DNA of 64,000 nt. Source: Athripsodes cinereus (lineage: Eukaryota > Arthropoda > Insecta > Trichoptera > Leptoceridae). The translations under genes were made by a program, and so were the position numbers. The notes below the pieces were generated by a model that worked only from the letters and a program-made list of their open reading frames with translations, was not told the origin of the DNA and made no database searches. The stretch lies in NCBI GenBank assembly GCA_947579605.1, contig OX388312.1, forward strand, positions 31,767,313 to 31,831,312, in the 5' to 3' direction. Positions 1 through 10,499 of the stretch are shown piece after piece; the first letter of the stretch is position 1; every line of letters begins with the position of its first letter.

Positions 1-1135
1 TCTCTGAGAAAGCAACAATGCGGGTTTGTACCTGGCAAGTCCTGTTCGGACGCAATTTTTTGTGCCAGATGTGTACTCCAACAGTCGCAAGAGTTCAACT
101 CACCGCTTGCATGTTGCTTCATTGACTACGAAAAAGCTTTTGACAGCCCCCACAGACCAACCATATGGAAAATACTAGCCGCGTATGGCATCCCGCCCAA
201 GGTGGTAACCATGATCAAAGCCCTGCATATGGAATCTGAATGTTCTGTCAGAACATTAAGTGGTCCAACTGACACCTTCAGGATCACCACTGGAGTCCGG
301 CAGGGCTGTGTATTGGCACCTTTTATCTTTGCCATAATTATGGACTACCTGCTCAGAAAATCTATTCTGGGCCCTGGCGGTGTGCCTTTATCACAGCGTG
401 AAAACAGTGAGACGTCTGTGGGAATGCTGCACGATCTTGAATATGCGGATGATCTAGCCCTTTTTGATACATCTGTGGACGGATTACAGTGCAACGCTAA
501 TGCTCTTTATGAAAATTCTTTGCGCCTTGGCCTTCGTATCAACGCTGGTAAAACGGAGTACATATGTAATAGTACATGCACGAGTACTCACACCCCACTA
601 ATGGTTGGCAATTCCCAAATATCTCAGGTTAGTAAATTCAGTTACCTGGGAGCAACCATAACGCCAGAGGGTGATCTCCGGTCGGAATTACAAATCCGCA
701 TAGGAGCAGCTAACGGGGCTTTCAACAACATGAACAAAGTTTGGAAGGCGTCTGGACTCAGCATCAGGACAAAATGTCGCTTGTTCAATGCGTGCATCAT
801 CCCAATCCTTCTATATGGCTGCGAGTCTTGGCACTTAACCAAGGCTCAAGAGCGGAAGATACAAAGCTTTGAAAACAAGTGTCTTAGAAGGATTTTGGAT
901 GTCAGATGGTATGAACATGTTACAAATGATGCTGTGCGCCGGCGCACCCAGCAGAGACCTGTAATCTCCGTAATACAAGAGAGACGATGGTCCTGGCTGG
1001 GACATGTTTTGAGAATGCCCAATGATAGTTGGCCAAAAAGAGCACTGTTCTTCCGTCCGCAGGGGTTCCGTAGGCCCGGGCGTCCCTCTTTCACAATACA
1101 CCGTTCCTATGAAAACGATATCAGAGCGCAAGGAA
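1..1135 (+). mobile_element. RTE/CR1-like non-LTR retrotransposon, RT and C-terminal part (interrupted)
   Basis: One reading frame is open from the window edge to 1135, so the element begins before the window. It encodes a non-LTR reverse transcriptase that copies element RNA at a nicked target. Visible motifs are GFVPGKSCSDAIF, FIDYEKAFDSPHR, GVRQGCVLAPFIF and the catalytic YADD in EYADDLALF. The usual C-terminal tail follows (LLYGCESWHLTKAQERKIQS, then WSWLGHVLRMP). It stops after HRSYENDIRAQ, where the poly(T) of a minus-strand element begins. The 3' remainder continues at 6295-6366. Related 3' ends occur at 11301-11482 and, inverted, at 52640-52800. Clade placement (RTE or CR1) is from memory of these motifs. 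Confidence 0.8.
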
Positions 1136-1212
1136 TTTTTTTTTTTTTTTGGAGGGGGAAATCCGTTTACCTGCCTTGCGGCCTACTCGGGAACTGCGAA
1201 GTTGTCTTTCAT

Positions 1213-4098
1213 TCACCGTTTGTCAGCACTCTTGTTCTTCCTCTCATCCTCTTCTTTTTTCATTATGATGCTCTCCGTAAACGAGGATACCATTCTCCAT
1301 TTCTCCGGAGACTGGCACATAGTGTTTACCAGGTTTGCTGGTGTGATGTTCAGTCCCAGCTCCCGGTTTAATCTATCTCTTTCCATGTGCCATCTCGAGC
1401 ATATGAATATTGTATGTTCCGCGTCATCGCGCTCGTACCCACAATATATACACTCCTCCGACTGTGACTTCCCAATTCTCTTAAGGTAGGCATAGAACAC
1501 ACCGTGACCGCTAAAGCACTGAGTTAGTCTGAAGGACATCTCACCATGTCTCCTCCCCAGCCAGGCTCGAAGGTCTTTTATTATTTCAAACGTCCATCGC
1601 CCATGTGGTGAATTATTCCAGTGGTCTTGCCATTTGTTGATGGTGCGCTCTCTTTCGGCTTTTTTGTGATCGGGAGTCGCCGTTTCCCTCAGTGCATATA
1701 GCCTCTCTCTTTCCTCTGCTAGGAGCGTCGCCGGAACTAGTGATGCCAGGACCAAAGCTGCATCGGATGACACGGTTCGATAGGCGCTACAGACTCTCAG
1801 TGCCATTGTTTTCTGAGTTCTTAATATCAAAGTTTTACTTTCATTCATCTTTGCAGCCTCGGCCCAAATTGGAGCGGCATACAAGATAATTGACTCCGTG
1901 GCCTTTGCCAAGATCTTTCTCTTACCAGGTCCTGCTCCCCTTGTGTTGGGAAACAACGTACTCAAGGCTCTGGTCGTTTTTTGGGCTTTTTCACAGACTT
2001 TTCTTACATGTTGTTTCAATTGCAGTTTCTTGTCTATGACCACACCAAGGTAAGTCACTTTATTTGTCGGTCTTATTTCTATCCCCCCAAATTGGAAGGC
2101 AATTTCTGACATTCCCCTTTTGTTGCTGAAAATCATTGTTTCTGTTTTTTCTGGCGCTACTTGTAGTTTATTTTCATCCATCCATATTTTCACCGAGTGC
2201 AGCACTCTGTTGGCTTTTGCCACGATTTCTCTTTTGTTATTTGCTGTGATTGATATGGCCAGATCGTCCGCGTAGCATATCATCTCAACCCCATTTGAGG
2301 CGTCCAACTCCATCACGTCATCATAAAGGATATTCCAGAGAGTCGGTCCCAGCACCGATCCTTGGGGGACTCCACCGGATACCTCCAGGCTACTTTTTTT
2401 CTCAAGGGTTACCCTTCTCTTTGTGAGGTAGTCTATTATTATATTTATTAAGTATGGACTTAATTGTCTCTTTATGAGTTTTTTAATAATGATTTCCCAA
2501 TCTGCTGTATTAAAAGCATTTTTCACATCAACCAATACAATACAGTTTATTTTTCGTTCGGATTTTGCTTTTTTTGCTAACATGATTACTCTCTCGATGG
2601 CATGTACTGTTGTTTTCCCTTGCCTGAAACCGTATTGGCCTTTATTAAATCCACCTTTTTTGTTTATTTCATCTATTAGTCTTTTATTTATAATAGTTTC
2701 AAAGGCCTTTGCTATAACGTCAATAAGGCATATTGGACGGTATTTAATTGGGTCTCCTGGTGATTTTTTGGGCTTTTCTATTAATATTAGTTTGGCGCAC
2801 TTCCACCTTTCGGGGAAGTTCCCCTCCACTAACAGATTTGTAATTAGTGTTCTGAAGTATTCTATGTTTTCCGTCATTGCGGCCTTCACTACCTCTGGGG
2901 GGATCGCATCAGGTCCTGGGGCTTTTCCGGTTTTTATTCTGTTTATTGAGCATTTGATTTCCTCCTCTGTTACTGTGACATCAGATGAGTTTGTTTGGCT
3001 TATTTTGGTTTGGAAACACTCACGGTTGCAGATGAACAGTTCCTCAAAAATCGCTTTCTTATCGGTCAGTGTCAAGTGTGTTCTCGGATTAGCAATTTTT
3101 AGCTGGCGCTTTACGATTTCATATGCGTCTCCATATATGTCATTGTCTAATTCTTCGCACAGTCTGTTCCACGATTTTCTTTTCTCGCTGGATATTTTCT
3201 TCTTTAATTCGTTTTTTGACTGTTTGTCTAGCTCGCGAAGTTCGATTCTGCGCTCATGAAGACCACATCGTTGGAAAGTTCTTCTCTTTCTCTTGACGTC
3301 TTTGATACAGGTTTGTATATCCAGGTTCCACCAATAAGGCATTTGCTTGTTTTCCTCGCATCTGACTCGTGGAGTACTTTCTTTGTAGGCCTTTGACAGG
3401 GCTCTTGAACATCCCTTATCATTTATTTCCCCCCCTGTGATCATGTTTTTGAACGATTCGTCAAAAACTTTCCTGTCCGTAATTCCATTAACATATTTAT
3501 ATACTTTCCATCCTTGGGTTGTCGGAATAATTATAGACGTAAAGCTATGATCACTTAAGGTGACTTCGTCTTCCAGGACCGACCACACTGGACGTTTCCT
3601 CATAACTTCGTCGCACACTAGGGTAACGTCTATATAAGATACCCCATTGAATCTCACGCAAGTAGGTTTTGCGCCATCGTTTAATATATTTAGATTTAGT
3701 GCGTTGGTCCATTCCAATAGGATTTCTCCCTTTCTATTTTTGGAGTATCCTCCCCAGCACGGATGCTTCGCGTTAAAGTCTCCGGTGATTATAGTCCCCT
3801 TTTTATTTCTATTCTTATTTAAGTCTCTTTCCACTTCTTTGAGGTGCTCCTCGAAGTCGCAAGGTGCGCACTTATTTGGGGAGAGGTACAAATTGTACAT
3901 TATGTATTCCTCAGTCTCAACACACACCACGCTGTCGAAACATCGATAGCGGGTAACTTTTAATTTGTTACTATAATTTAATATCATAGCACCACCATCC
4001 ATGCTAGTATAACAGTCCTTTCCTTTGCATTTTGAGAGGTTTGGCTCACCAAAGGCAATCATGTCGTATCCGTCCCTTGAAGCCACACTGGTCGCCAT
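1213..4098 (-). CDS. ORF2: APE endonuclease plus reverse transcriptase of a SART-like element
   Basis: 961 codons from the first ATG with no interruption. The protein nicks target DNA and reverse-transcribes the element RNA. The endonuclease comes first: FGEPN supplies the catalytic Glu, GDFNAKHPCWGG the Asp/Asn pair and LSDHSF the Ser-Asp-His. The RT follows with GKAPGPDAIPPEVV, LVDVKNAFNTADW, GGVPQGSVLGPTLWN and the catalytic CYADDLAI. A zinc knuckle ends it (CIYCGYERDDAEHTIFIC). The frame is open upstream to 4173, and that stretch encodes ILQINAGRS, the conserved first strand of the endonuclease with its metal-site Asn. The ATG at 4098 is therefore probably not the true start. ORF2 is in the +1 frame relative to ORF1 and overlaps its end. 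Confidence 0.85.
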   Translation of the reverse strand: MATSVASRDGYDMIAFGEPNLSKCKGKDCYTSMDGGAMILNYSNKLKVTRYRCFDSVVCVETEEYIMYNLYLSPNKCAPCDFEEHLKEVERDLNKNRNKKGTIITGDFNAKHPCWGGYSKNRKGEILLEWTNALNLNILNDGAKPTCVRFNGVSYIDVTLVCDEVMRKRPVWSVLEDEVTLSDHSFTSIIIPTTQGWKVYKYVNGITDRKVFDESFKNMITGGEINDKGCSRALSKAYKESTPRVRCEENKQMPYWWNLDIQTCIKDVKRKRRTFQRCGLHERRIELRELDKQSKNELKKKISSEKRKSWNRLCEELDNDIYGDAYEIVKRQLKIANPRTHLTLTDKKAIFEELFICNRECFQTKISQTNSSDVTVTEEEIKCSINRIKTGKAPGPDAIPPEVVKAAMTENIEYFRTLITNLLVEGNFPERWKCAKLILIEKPKKSPGDPIKYRPICLIDVIAKAFETIINKRLIDEINKKGGFNKGQYGFRQGKTTVHAIERVIMLAKKAKSERKINCIVLVDVKNAFNTADWEIIIKKLIKRQLSPYLINIIIDYLTKRRVTLEKKSSLEVSGGVPQGSVLGPTLWNILYDDVMELDASNGVEMICYADDLAISITANNKREIVAKANRVLHSVKIWMDENKLQVAPEKTETMIFSNKRGMSEIAFQFGGIEIRPTNKVTYLGVVIDKKLQLKQHVRKVCEKAQKTTRALSTLFPNTRGAGPGKRKILAKATESIILYAAPIWAEAAKMNESKTLILRTQKTMALRVCSAYRTVSSDAALVLASLVPATLLAEERERLYALRETATPDHKKAERERTINKWQDHWNNSPHGRWTFEIIKDLRAWLGRRHGEMSFRLTQCFSGHGVFYAYLKRIGKSQSEECIYCGYERDDAEHTIFICSRWHMERDRLNRELGLNITPANLVNTMCQSPEKWRMVSSFTESIIMKKEEDERKNKSADKR

Positions 4099-4141
4099 AT
4101 CATGCGAACCAATGCTTCTCCCGGCATTTATCTGTAATATT

Positions 4142-5731
4142 TTAATAGTATGGGGAAATTTTGCGTGTCTTTTTTAGCGCAGTTCTAAACTGCTTACACC
4201 TTCCGTCTCCTGCTCGATGCCCCGCTTCGTCCTGTGTTCCTGTGCACTCTTTGGCCATGTGTCCCGTTTCAGTACAATTTCTACAGGACTTTGATCTGTC
4301 CTCACCCTTACACTGTGATGCTTTGTGGTCGTATGCCCAACATCGGAAACAGCGCAGGACCTCTACTCTTTCTTGTATTCTGCACAGACAGAGGCCTTTT
4401 CTTATTTTCTTGTTTGTTGGGAGTCTCTTGATGTCTCTTTCGTCCAATTTTATTGACACTGCTTGACCCCCTCCCCAGATTGGCCTTAGAGGTCCAATTG
4501 ACATCTGTTCGGGGAATACTAGCGAGCATTCTCTTATTAAAGACTCTTTGATGTCGTCAATGTTCGTAATTCCATCCATACCGGATATGTGTACAGTTTT
4601 GTTCTTAGTTTTTATTACTTTTACTTTTCTGTCTGTCATAATGCTTCTAACTTGATAAGATACATCTTGGGCGTCTTTACTTGTCTTCAGGATAATTGAT
4701 CCCTCTCTGGTCTCTCTGATGCTGTTTATCTTATTTCTTTCAACCTCTCCTAAGCCCGTCTTCAGCTTACGGAGTGTGTCTGCATATGATACGTCATTTT
4801 TTTCAATTATGATTGTGTCCTCTTGCATCATATTTTTCCTTTTTGGGTTTCTTCTTGGTAGAGATTCATTGTAAGGCATTTCTTTCAGTATTTTGAGATT
4901 GACGTGGATCTTCATTCCACTAAAAACGAAGGACACAATTTTTTTAAATTCATTAAAATTAGCCCAGGATGGGGGTACGATTGTTATTTTAGTTTCTTTT
5001 CCATCCACAGCCTTTTGTACGGTTTGGCACAACATGAACACGTTTTCTAGTTCCTTTTCCTTTGTATCCTCGCAATATAAAGCATGTATTGTCTTTGTTT
5101 TTTCTGTAGAGCCAAACTTTATGGTAATTTCGATCTTTTTGGTTTTTCCTCCTTTGATTTTTATACATTCTCCTTCAATGAGCTCTGGATATCTATCCAG
5201 AACTTTGTTGGTTGTCACACAGTTTGTAGCTTCTACATTTTCCTCCAAAAAGTAAAATATATTCTCCGTCACATTTACCAAAACGTCTCCTTTTACAACA
5301 TTTACATTAGCAAAGCTTTCCTTTGTCCATTTTTTCCCAACAATTGAATTGAAGGTGGAGAAAGTTTTTTCTTCAATCTTGCTAATATCAAGATCTTTCT
5401 CGTCGAGGTGTTTTTTCCCTCCTGAGTGTAATTCATCTCTCAATCTCTTCACTTCTTCGTTTAATGAGCTCATCTTATTATCTTGTATCTTCCTTAATAC
5501 TTCAAAATTATCCTGAAGAGCAGCCAGTTTTTTAGAGTCTGCTTCTACTTGGCGAATCACCTGGGAGTATAGCTCGGATATCTCCGTTGTAAGTGACTTG
5601 ATTTCTCTGTGAACGTTTCTGTTCACCGCAACGAAAGATACCAGTTTTTCTATTTTCTGTTTCAGGTTTATAGTGTCTGTAACATTGGAAGCAATAGTCT
5701 CATTCTCCATAGTCACCCTCTTTTGGTCCAA
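4142..5731 (-). CDS. ORF1 (Gag-like, CCHC zinc knuckles) of the SART-like element
   Basis: 529 codons from the displayed start. A coiled-coil-like Lys/Glu-rich N-terminal half is followed by a Gag region and two zinc knuckles near the C-terminus (CFRCWAYDHKASQC and CRNCTETGHMAKEC). In this family ORF1 packages the RNA and, in telomere-specific members, helps target it. Comparison with the related copy at 25037-26884 shows the original protein began at ATG 6001-5999 with a Ser/Gly/Pro-rich leader. Here that leader runs into a stop (TGA, about 5882-5880) just after the G run at 5895-5903, and the frame is shifted again near 5815. The 529 aa product therefore lacks its N-terminus. Confidence 0.8.
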   Translation of the reverse strand: MDQKRVTMENETIASNVTDTINLKQKIEKLVSFVAVNRNVHREIKSLTTEISELYSQVIRQVEADSKKLAALQDNFEVLRKIQDNKMSSLNEEVKRLRDELHSGGKKHLDEKDLDISKIEEKTFSTFNSIVGKKWTKESFANVNVVKGDVLVNVTENIFYFLEENVEATNCVTTNKVLDRYPELIEGECIKIKGGKTKKIEITIKFGSTEKTKTIHALYCEDTKEKELENVFMLCQTVQKAVDGKETKITIVPPSWANFNEFKKIVSFVFSGMKIHVNLKILKEMPYNESLPRRNPKRKNMMQEDTIIIEKNDVSYADTLRKLKTGLGEVERNKINSIRETREGSIILKTSKDAQDVSYQVRSIMTDRKVKVIKTKNKTVHISGMDGITNIDDIKESLIRECSLVFPEQMSIGPLRPIWGGGQAVSIKLDERDIKRLPTNKKIRKGLCLCRIQERVEVLRCFRCWAYDHKASQCKGEDRSKSCRNCTETGHMAKECTGTQDEAGHRAGDGRCKQFRTALKKTRKISPYY

Positions 5732-5998
5732 AGGAAGTGAATCCGGTGCGATTGTTTCTTCAGTGCACTGAGTCTCCCGGATGTGACACGGTGATTCAGG
5801 CGGTGTACGGCAAACTGAACCCTTTCTTTTAAATGGTCTTCAATGTTCCTACATTCTAGGTTCTCCTTCTTGGCGTAATCATATCGAGATTTGCCCCCCC
5901 CCAGAATCCAAGGGGCAGCCCGAAACATGTTCGGGGAGGGATTCTCCGTCGCATCCAGCGACGGTACCCTCCTGGGGTAGTCCGTGGTTTGATTTCGA

Positions 5999-6294
5999 CA
6001 TTTTCATACTCCAAAAAAATTTGCTGATCCACAGCTTCGCCTTTTGTTTTCGAGGATCGGTCCCCTAGGGTGCATCTTACAAGACTAAAGGCACACCCAT
6101 GCCTCCTTTTCTGTCAGGGATAGGTCCCTTAGGGCGCGTCTGACATGCATGTAGACTTACAGGCAAGCCCATGCCTAGGATTTTTGGTTCGCCCCGAGTA
6201 TTTTATTTCCTCGGTACCACACATATCTGTGAGGCATTCCTCTATCCACCACCGGAGGAGGCGCCCGATGGGGGATCCCGTACCCCGCACGGGA
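5999..6294 (-). other. 5' UTR of the SART-like element
   Basis: Untranslated leader upstream of the original ORF1 ATG at 6001. The block 6120-6294 is strongly similar to 26985-27159 upstream of the second family member. The shared plus-strand text includes AGGCAAGCCCATGCCTAGGA. This homology marks the 5' boundary of both copies. Confidence 0.75.
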
Positions 6295-6366
6295 GAATGG
6301 AGGAGGCTGGTTTCTGCCCTGTGCTCCCGAGAGGATTGTTGAGGGCGATGATGATGATGATGATGA
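6295..6366 (+). mobile_element. 3' end of the interrupted RTE-like LINE with (GAT)n tail
   Basis: Continuation of the LINE at 1-1135 after the SART-like insertion: GAATGGAGGAGGCTGG, the terminal coding words SALCSRE, then GGGCGATGATGATGATGATG. The microsatellite tail is typical of RTE-type 3' ends. Compared with the copies at 11.4 and 52.7 kb, 41-42 bp are missing between 1135 and 6295. Confidence 0.75.
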
Positions 6367-6485
6367 AAATTCCAGATATGGTGGACACATCATAATTAAA
6401 TTTATGATTTTTTTAACTTTTTTCACGAAGTTATAAAGTTTTTCACCTAAGAAATGATATGATAATGAAATAATTGTCAATAAAT

Positions 6486-7534
6486 GAAGGGCTTGGGGCA
6501 TTAACACTGTATGCCACCTGATCCTTATTTTGAGATATTTGAGTTTGAAGTTTATTTTAAATCCTCAAATCATACAAAAAGACGAATTTAAATATTATAC
6601 GTCCATTAATTTCCATAATTACATATACTTACTAATCTCATTTATAGAAATTGAAAAAAATAATTAAAAAGGTCATATTTTGAGAAAACTGTGGCTTACA
6701 GTGTTATTGCTGCTAAAATTTTGGTAAAAAAATAGTTCATCTAAATTTATTGCAGCAACAACACTGTAAGCCACATAAATTAATATATTTTTTCTTTAGG
6801 TAAATTGTTTTTTAATAAGATACATAATAAATTAGTAGATCTAGAACGACTTGTAAGTGTTAATGTGGCTTCTCAGTGCCCCAAAGTACGTAAATATGAG
6901 GAAAAAATATTTGCCATAAGTACGTGTGTACTCATATTGCTGTCTAAATATACATCAGCAGGATTACAGAAGTAGTAGAGAGTAGTTGAGACTCAGAAGG
7001 TAACATTCTCGTGTTAAATGATAATATTGATGTTGAACATTTGTTATTAATGCTTAAATTGTTTTACTTCTCTAACAAATTATCGAAAAAAATGAATAGT
7101 AAAATATCACATATTTTGTAGCAGAACAACACTGTAAGCCACAATCAAAAATTAATTACCATTTCCGACGAAGATTTGATAGATTTTGAAAAGTTTGGTT
7201 TGCAAACATAATTTTCATTATTTTGAGAATCGGATCCAGTAAAGTAATTTCCTCTAGAGTCTGTTAAATCTTAAAGAAACGAAATTAAATGCTTGCGCTC
7301 GTGAGATTCAAGTTCGGCCATTTTAATTTGTATGTGGCTTACAGTGTTTTAATGCCAAAATAATTACAATATAGCCACCAACGAAAAACACAATTTTTGA
7401 ATAACGTTGTCAATATTTAAAATATTTTCCCAGGATTTTGTCATACTATAGAAGCCACTATTTTGTGATGTTTTACATCAAAAACTCATTTTTTTAGGTT
7501 TTGTGGCTTACATTGTTAATGCCCCAAGCCCTTC
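6486..7534. mobile_element. Non-autonomous DNA transposon with about 33-bp inverted ends and internal repeats
   Basis: The ends are inverted copies: 6486 starts GAAGGGCTTGGGGCATTAAC and 7534 ends with its complement. They are flanked by a 4-bp AAAT on both sides (6482-6485 and 7535-7538). No coding ORF is visible. Six copies of a GTGGCTTACAGTGTT motif lie in it in both orientations (6496, 6691, 6752, 7121, 7333 and 7503). Superfamily is not identified. Confidence 0.7.
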
Positions 7535-7538
7535 AAAT

Positions 7539-9780
7539 ATGTTGTTGCATAAAATAACACCAGACTTACTCTAACGTAACCTTCAATTCCTACTAATTAG
7601 TCTTAATCAAACTTAAAAATTTAAGTAGGTACCTTCTCGTGTCTTTTCAAACGCGTACGAAAAATGAAGATTATTATTTTTGTGATAAACGAAACACAAT
7701 AATGATTAATTTATTTATTGTCGTCGAAGAGCAAACATTGTGAAAGTTCGTCATATAATTTATTATTTAGTTTGATTAAATTTAAACACTGTGTCTTTCA
7801 CTAAAAGTACCTATTATTTATTTTCAAAAGTTTTTCGGACTACGTCCATCCTCAGTGAAAAAAATACTTAGAAAAACTTTTTTTCCCTTCCCCTTCCTAT
7901 AATAAATTATTTTTTACCTGTTGTATCTATTGAAGTAAATTAGTAAAAAAAAAAATTATATACCTTCCTACACTGTTAGGTAAATAGTTACACTCAACTA
8001 GATATTTTCATTTCAATATAGGTACATAATATATTGCAAATGCCGTATATTGATTGAAATAAATAAATAAAAAAATAATATGTATTTCGCAAGGTATTCT
8101 CGTAGTATAACAACTTATCGCTTGTAGAATATAATTACCTATGTAGGTATGATTTTTACAGCTCAGCATTTCTTATAAGGAACAGTAATTTGTTCGACTT
8201 TGTATGTTGCGCTGACTGTAATGAGATGAAGTCGTGTGGAACATGCGGAGCTAACAGACTACAGACAGACTTATCTCATGTATCATTTCTGGACTAGAGT
8301 TACAATTCGGAATATTAATTGAAGATCTTGGGTCTAGTATTGGGAAGGGTGGGCAAGAGATACTTACGTTAAGTAAAAGGGTGCACCTATAAATCTCTTC
8401 CATATTTATTTCCTAACTTTACTTCGTTTCACCTCGCCTATATATTTTCACCTTTAAATTTCCCAAACAATATTCTTCATTCCCCGCTCATTATTAGATA
8501 GGTAGGTACGTATTCATTCTATCATCTCCTCTCCCGACTCCCCATCCATCCGGAGCCCCCGCGTAGTTTTCTTACATTATTATTAACAACCCATTAACCC
8601 GAGGAGTCATCCACTTCTCCCTGACGGCTCGGCCTCCTTTTTGATTGGCTGCTTCAATATAACAATCAGCCTAGTTTTATAATAAATTTATATTTTCACA
8701 TAAAATTAGAGATCTATTTTAATTTTCCTAGCAAACGACAATTCATATGATAAATTTATCAAATATTCCAGTTCCTTAATTGTTCTCAATGAATTTTCAT
8801 CAAAGCTTATAAAAGTTAATGATAAGTACTAGTACTTACATAAATTACGTATCTACGAGTATATATTATAGATATCTATTGATTATAATATTGTACTTAC
8901 CCTTATAACACATTTTAATTAATAGAACACTAATCTTATCACCGCGCTGAAGGCTGTTGCTTTCAACAAATTAATATTTTGTGTACCTTTCTACATTGTA
9001 AATAATATTTATGTAAAGGTAGGTATTTAAATACTGAATCAAAGTATAAAATTATATTAATTTCTCTTCTGCGGGTGAAACAGAATAAATCATTACCTAT
9101 GTACCTTCGTAAGTAACAAGATTAGTAGGCACATTATAATATCCTTTACCTTCTAAAAATACTTATTCAGGTATAAAATATTTTATCTTAAAAGATTCGT
9201 TTTGAATAACGCCCACCTGTAATATAATGTCTCAATTGTCTAAAAAATAACATAAAAGCAGATAAGTAAGGACTAAAAGGATCTGAAGTAGATAATAATG
9301 AAGTTTATTTATAAATTAACTCACTCGGTTAATTGAACTATTGAGCAGGTATATTCACCATATTGTTATAAATAACTTAATATTTAAATCATATTAATAC
9401 AATTAAGAGGATGGCACATTGTGCCTTAGCGATTTATTATTTATTTGTTTATAAAACAATGAATTGATGACGTGAGCCTTAAAGCATAATAAAATATAGT
9501 AATGCACAAATCAATACACACATACATATAACGTAAAAATACTGTTGTAATAATGGTTTTATTGTATTTATATTTTGACTAGCTTAAATACCCGGCGTTG
9601 CACAAGGTTCAAATATATTAAAATAAAATAAAAAAACAGTAAGTAGGTATGTATAAATAAAAAATATTTTATGTAGGCAGCAATAATTTTTGTATCAACT
9701 ATATACAGTGTTCTACAATTCAAATAATCTCAGTTATACAATTCAATGTACAGAGGGCGAGTTTATCGCTAAAATGCGAT
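7539..9780. other. AT-rich non-coding stretch
   Basis: No credible ORF, RNA gene or long repeat was seen. A GC-richer patch at 8520-8650 has no recognisable identity. At 9580-9605 the minus strand reads CAACGCCGGGTATTTAAGCT, then AG, resembling Helitron 3' ends, but no partner end was found. 9741-9790 is a copy of the dispersed GGGCGAGTTTATCGC repeat. Confidence 0.5.
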
Positions 9781-9789
9781 GTCTTCCAA

Positions 9790-10495
9790 CTATACTAATA
9801 CTTCTTCTTCTTCTATCAGTGCCGTATCAGGTCCCCCCGACGTTGGCGATCACTCTGGAGAATGCCTCTCTGTCTCGTCAAAAACACCACGCCACCGCTA
9901 ACGCGTGATCGGTTTGCGTGTATTTTTGGCCAATAGTCACTTCGTGCGTCGTATGATCAAGATCAAAAATAGGACTGTCAGATACCCCAGTCTGCAGATT
10001 TTGTTCAGAGGATAATGAGACACCTATCCACATCCTCTGTAACTGTGACGCACTCGCTCGCAATCGAAGTCACATCCTCGGAGGACCACTGCTGGACTCG
10101 GAGAAAGTGAGGCTTCTCACACCAAGACAAATCGTGAGCTATATGACCCATGTAGGTCTTGAGAGTGAGATATGACACAGAAGGATGTCACAATAGATCT
10201 ACTATGGTCGCAGTGACACAAGGGATACAAGGTCCCATAACCTTCAAAAAGAAAAAAAACAAAAATGATCAAGATCAAGACTACATTAAGATCGTGTTTA
10301 GTTTTGTCAAGAGTAACCCTGCAGTTCTCCCATCCTTGTTATTCCAGTCCATTGCCGTATATTCCGCAGCCATGACATCTGCCTCCTTCCCACTCCACGA
10401 CGTCCCTCAATCTTGCCTTCTATAATCAACTGCAGGAGTCGATATTTATCGCCTCGCAGGATGTGGATGTTACTAAATACTACCACACTTAACAA
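9790..10495 (-). mobile_element. RTE-like LINE 3' fragment, interrupted
   Basis: On the minus strand 10495-10314 encodes the familiar RTE C-terminus (HILRGDKYRLLQLIIEGKIE, then RQMSWLRNIRQWTGITRMGEL). 9905-9790 encodes its last words (VIANVGGT-like) and an (AAG)n tail. The middle holds a plus-strand LINE insertion with target-site duplications (9953-10278). The fragment is 5'-truncated and decayed. A better-preserved relative of this 3' end is at 56755-56950. Confidence 0.6.
9967..10264 (+). mobile_element. 5'-truncated non-LTR element 3' end nested in an RTE fragment
   Basis: It encodes a C-terminal zinc knuckle region (CRFCSEDNETPIHILCNC) followed by the end of ORF2 at TGA, a short 3' UTR and an A-rich tail. 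It is flanked by a perfect 14-bp duplication ATGATCAAGATCAA at 9953-9966 and 10265-10278. The knuckle pattern is that of I/Jockey/R1-type ORF2 C-termini. Confidence 0.75.
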
Positions 10496-10499
10496 TCTG

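Larger units (their letters stand above)
1136..6294 (-). mobile_element. SART/R1-clade non-LTR retrotransposon, near full length
   Basis: A 5.16 kb minus-strand element. It has a 15-nt poly(A) (T run 1136-1150), ORF2 (1213-4098), ORF1 (4142-5731 with a broken N-terminal extension to 6001) and a 5' UTR to about 6294. The 5' end is fixed by comparison with the related element at 27159: the two 5' UTRs match closely up to the shared plus-strand end CCGCACGGGA, then diverge. It sits inside an RTE-like LINE rather than in telomeric repeat. The R1-clade call rests on the RT C-terminal pattern (ALRVCSAYRTVSSDAALVLA) and the Gag CCHC knuckles. Confidence 0.85.

Noticed and set aside
2474..3259. Long plus-strand ORF
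   Set aside because: It is antisense to ORF2 of the SART-like element and shows no motif.
1136..6294. Domesticated host gene from ORF1/ORF2
   Set aside because: Poly(A) tail, linked ORFs, a related copy and a frameshifted leader all mark it as an ordinary element.
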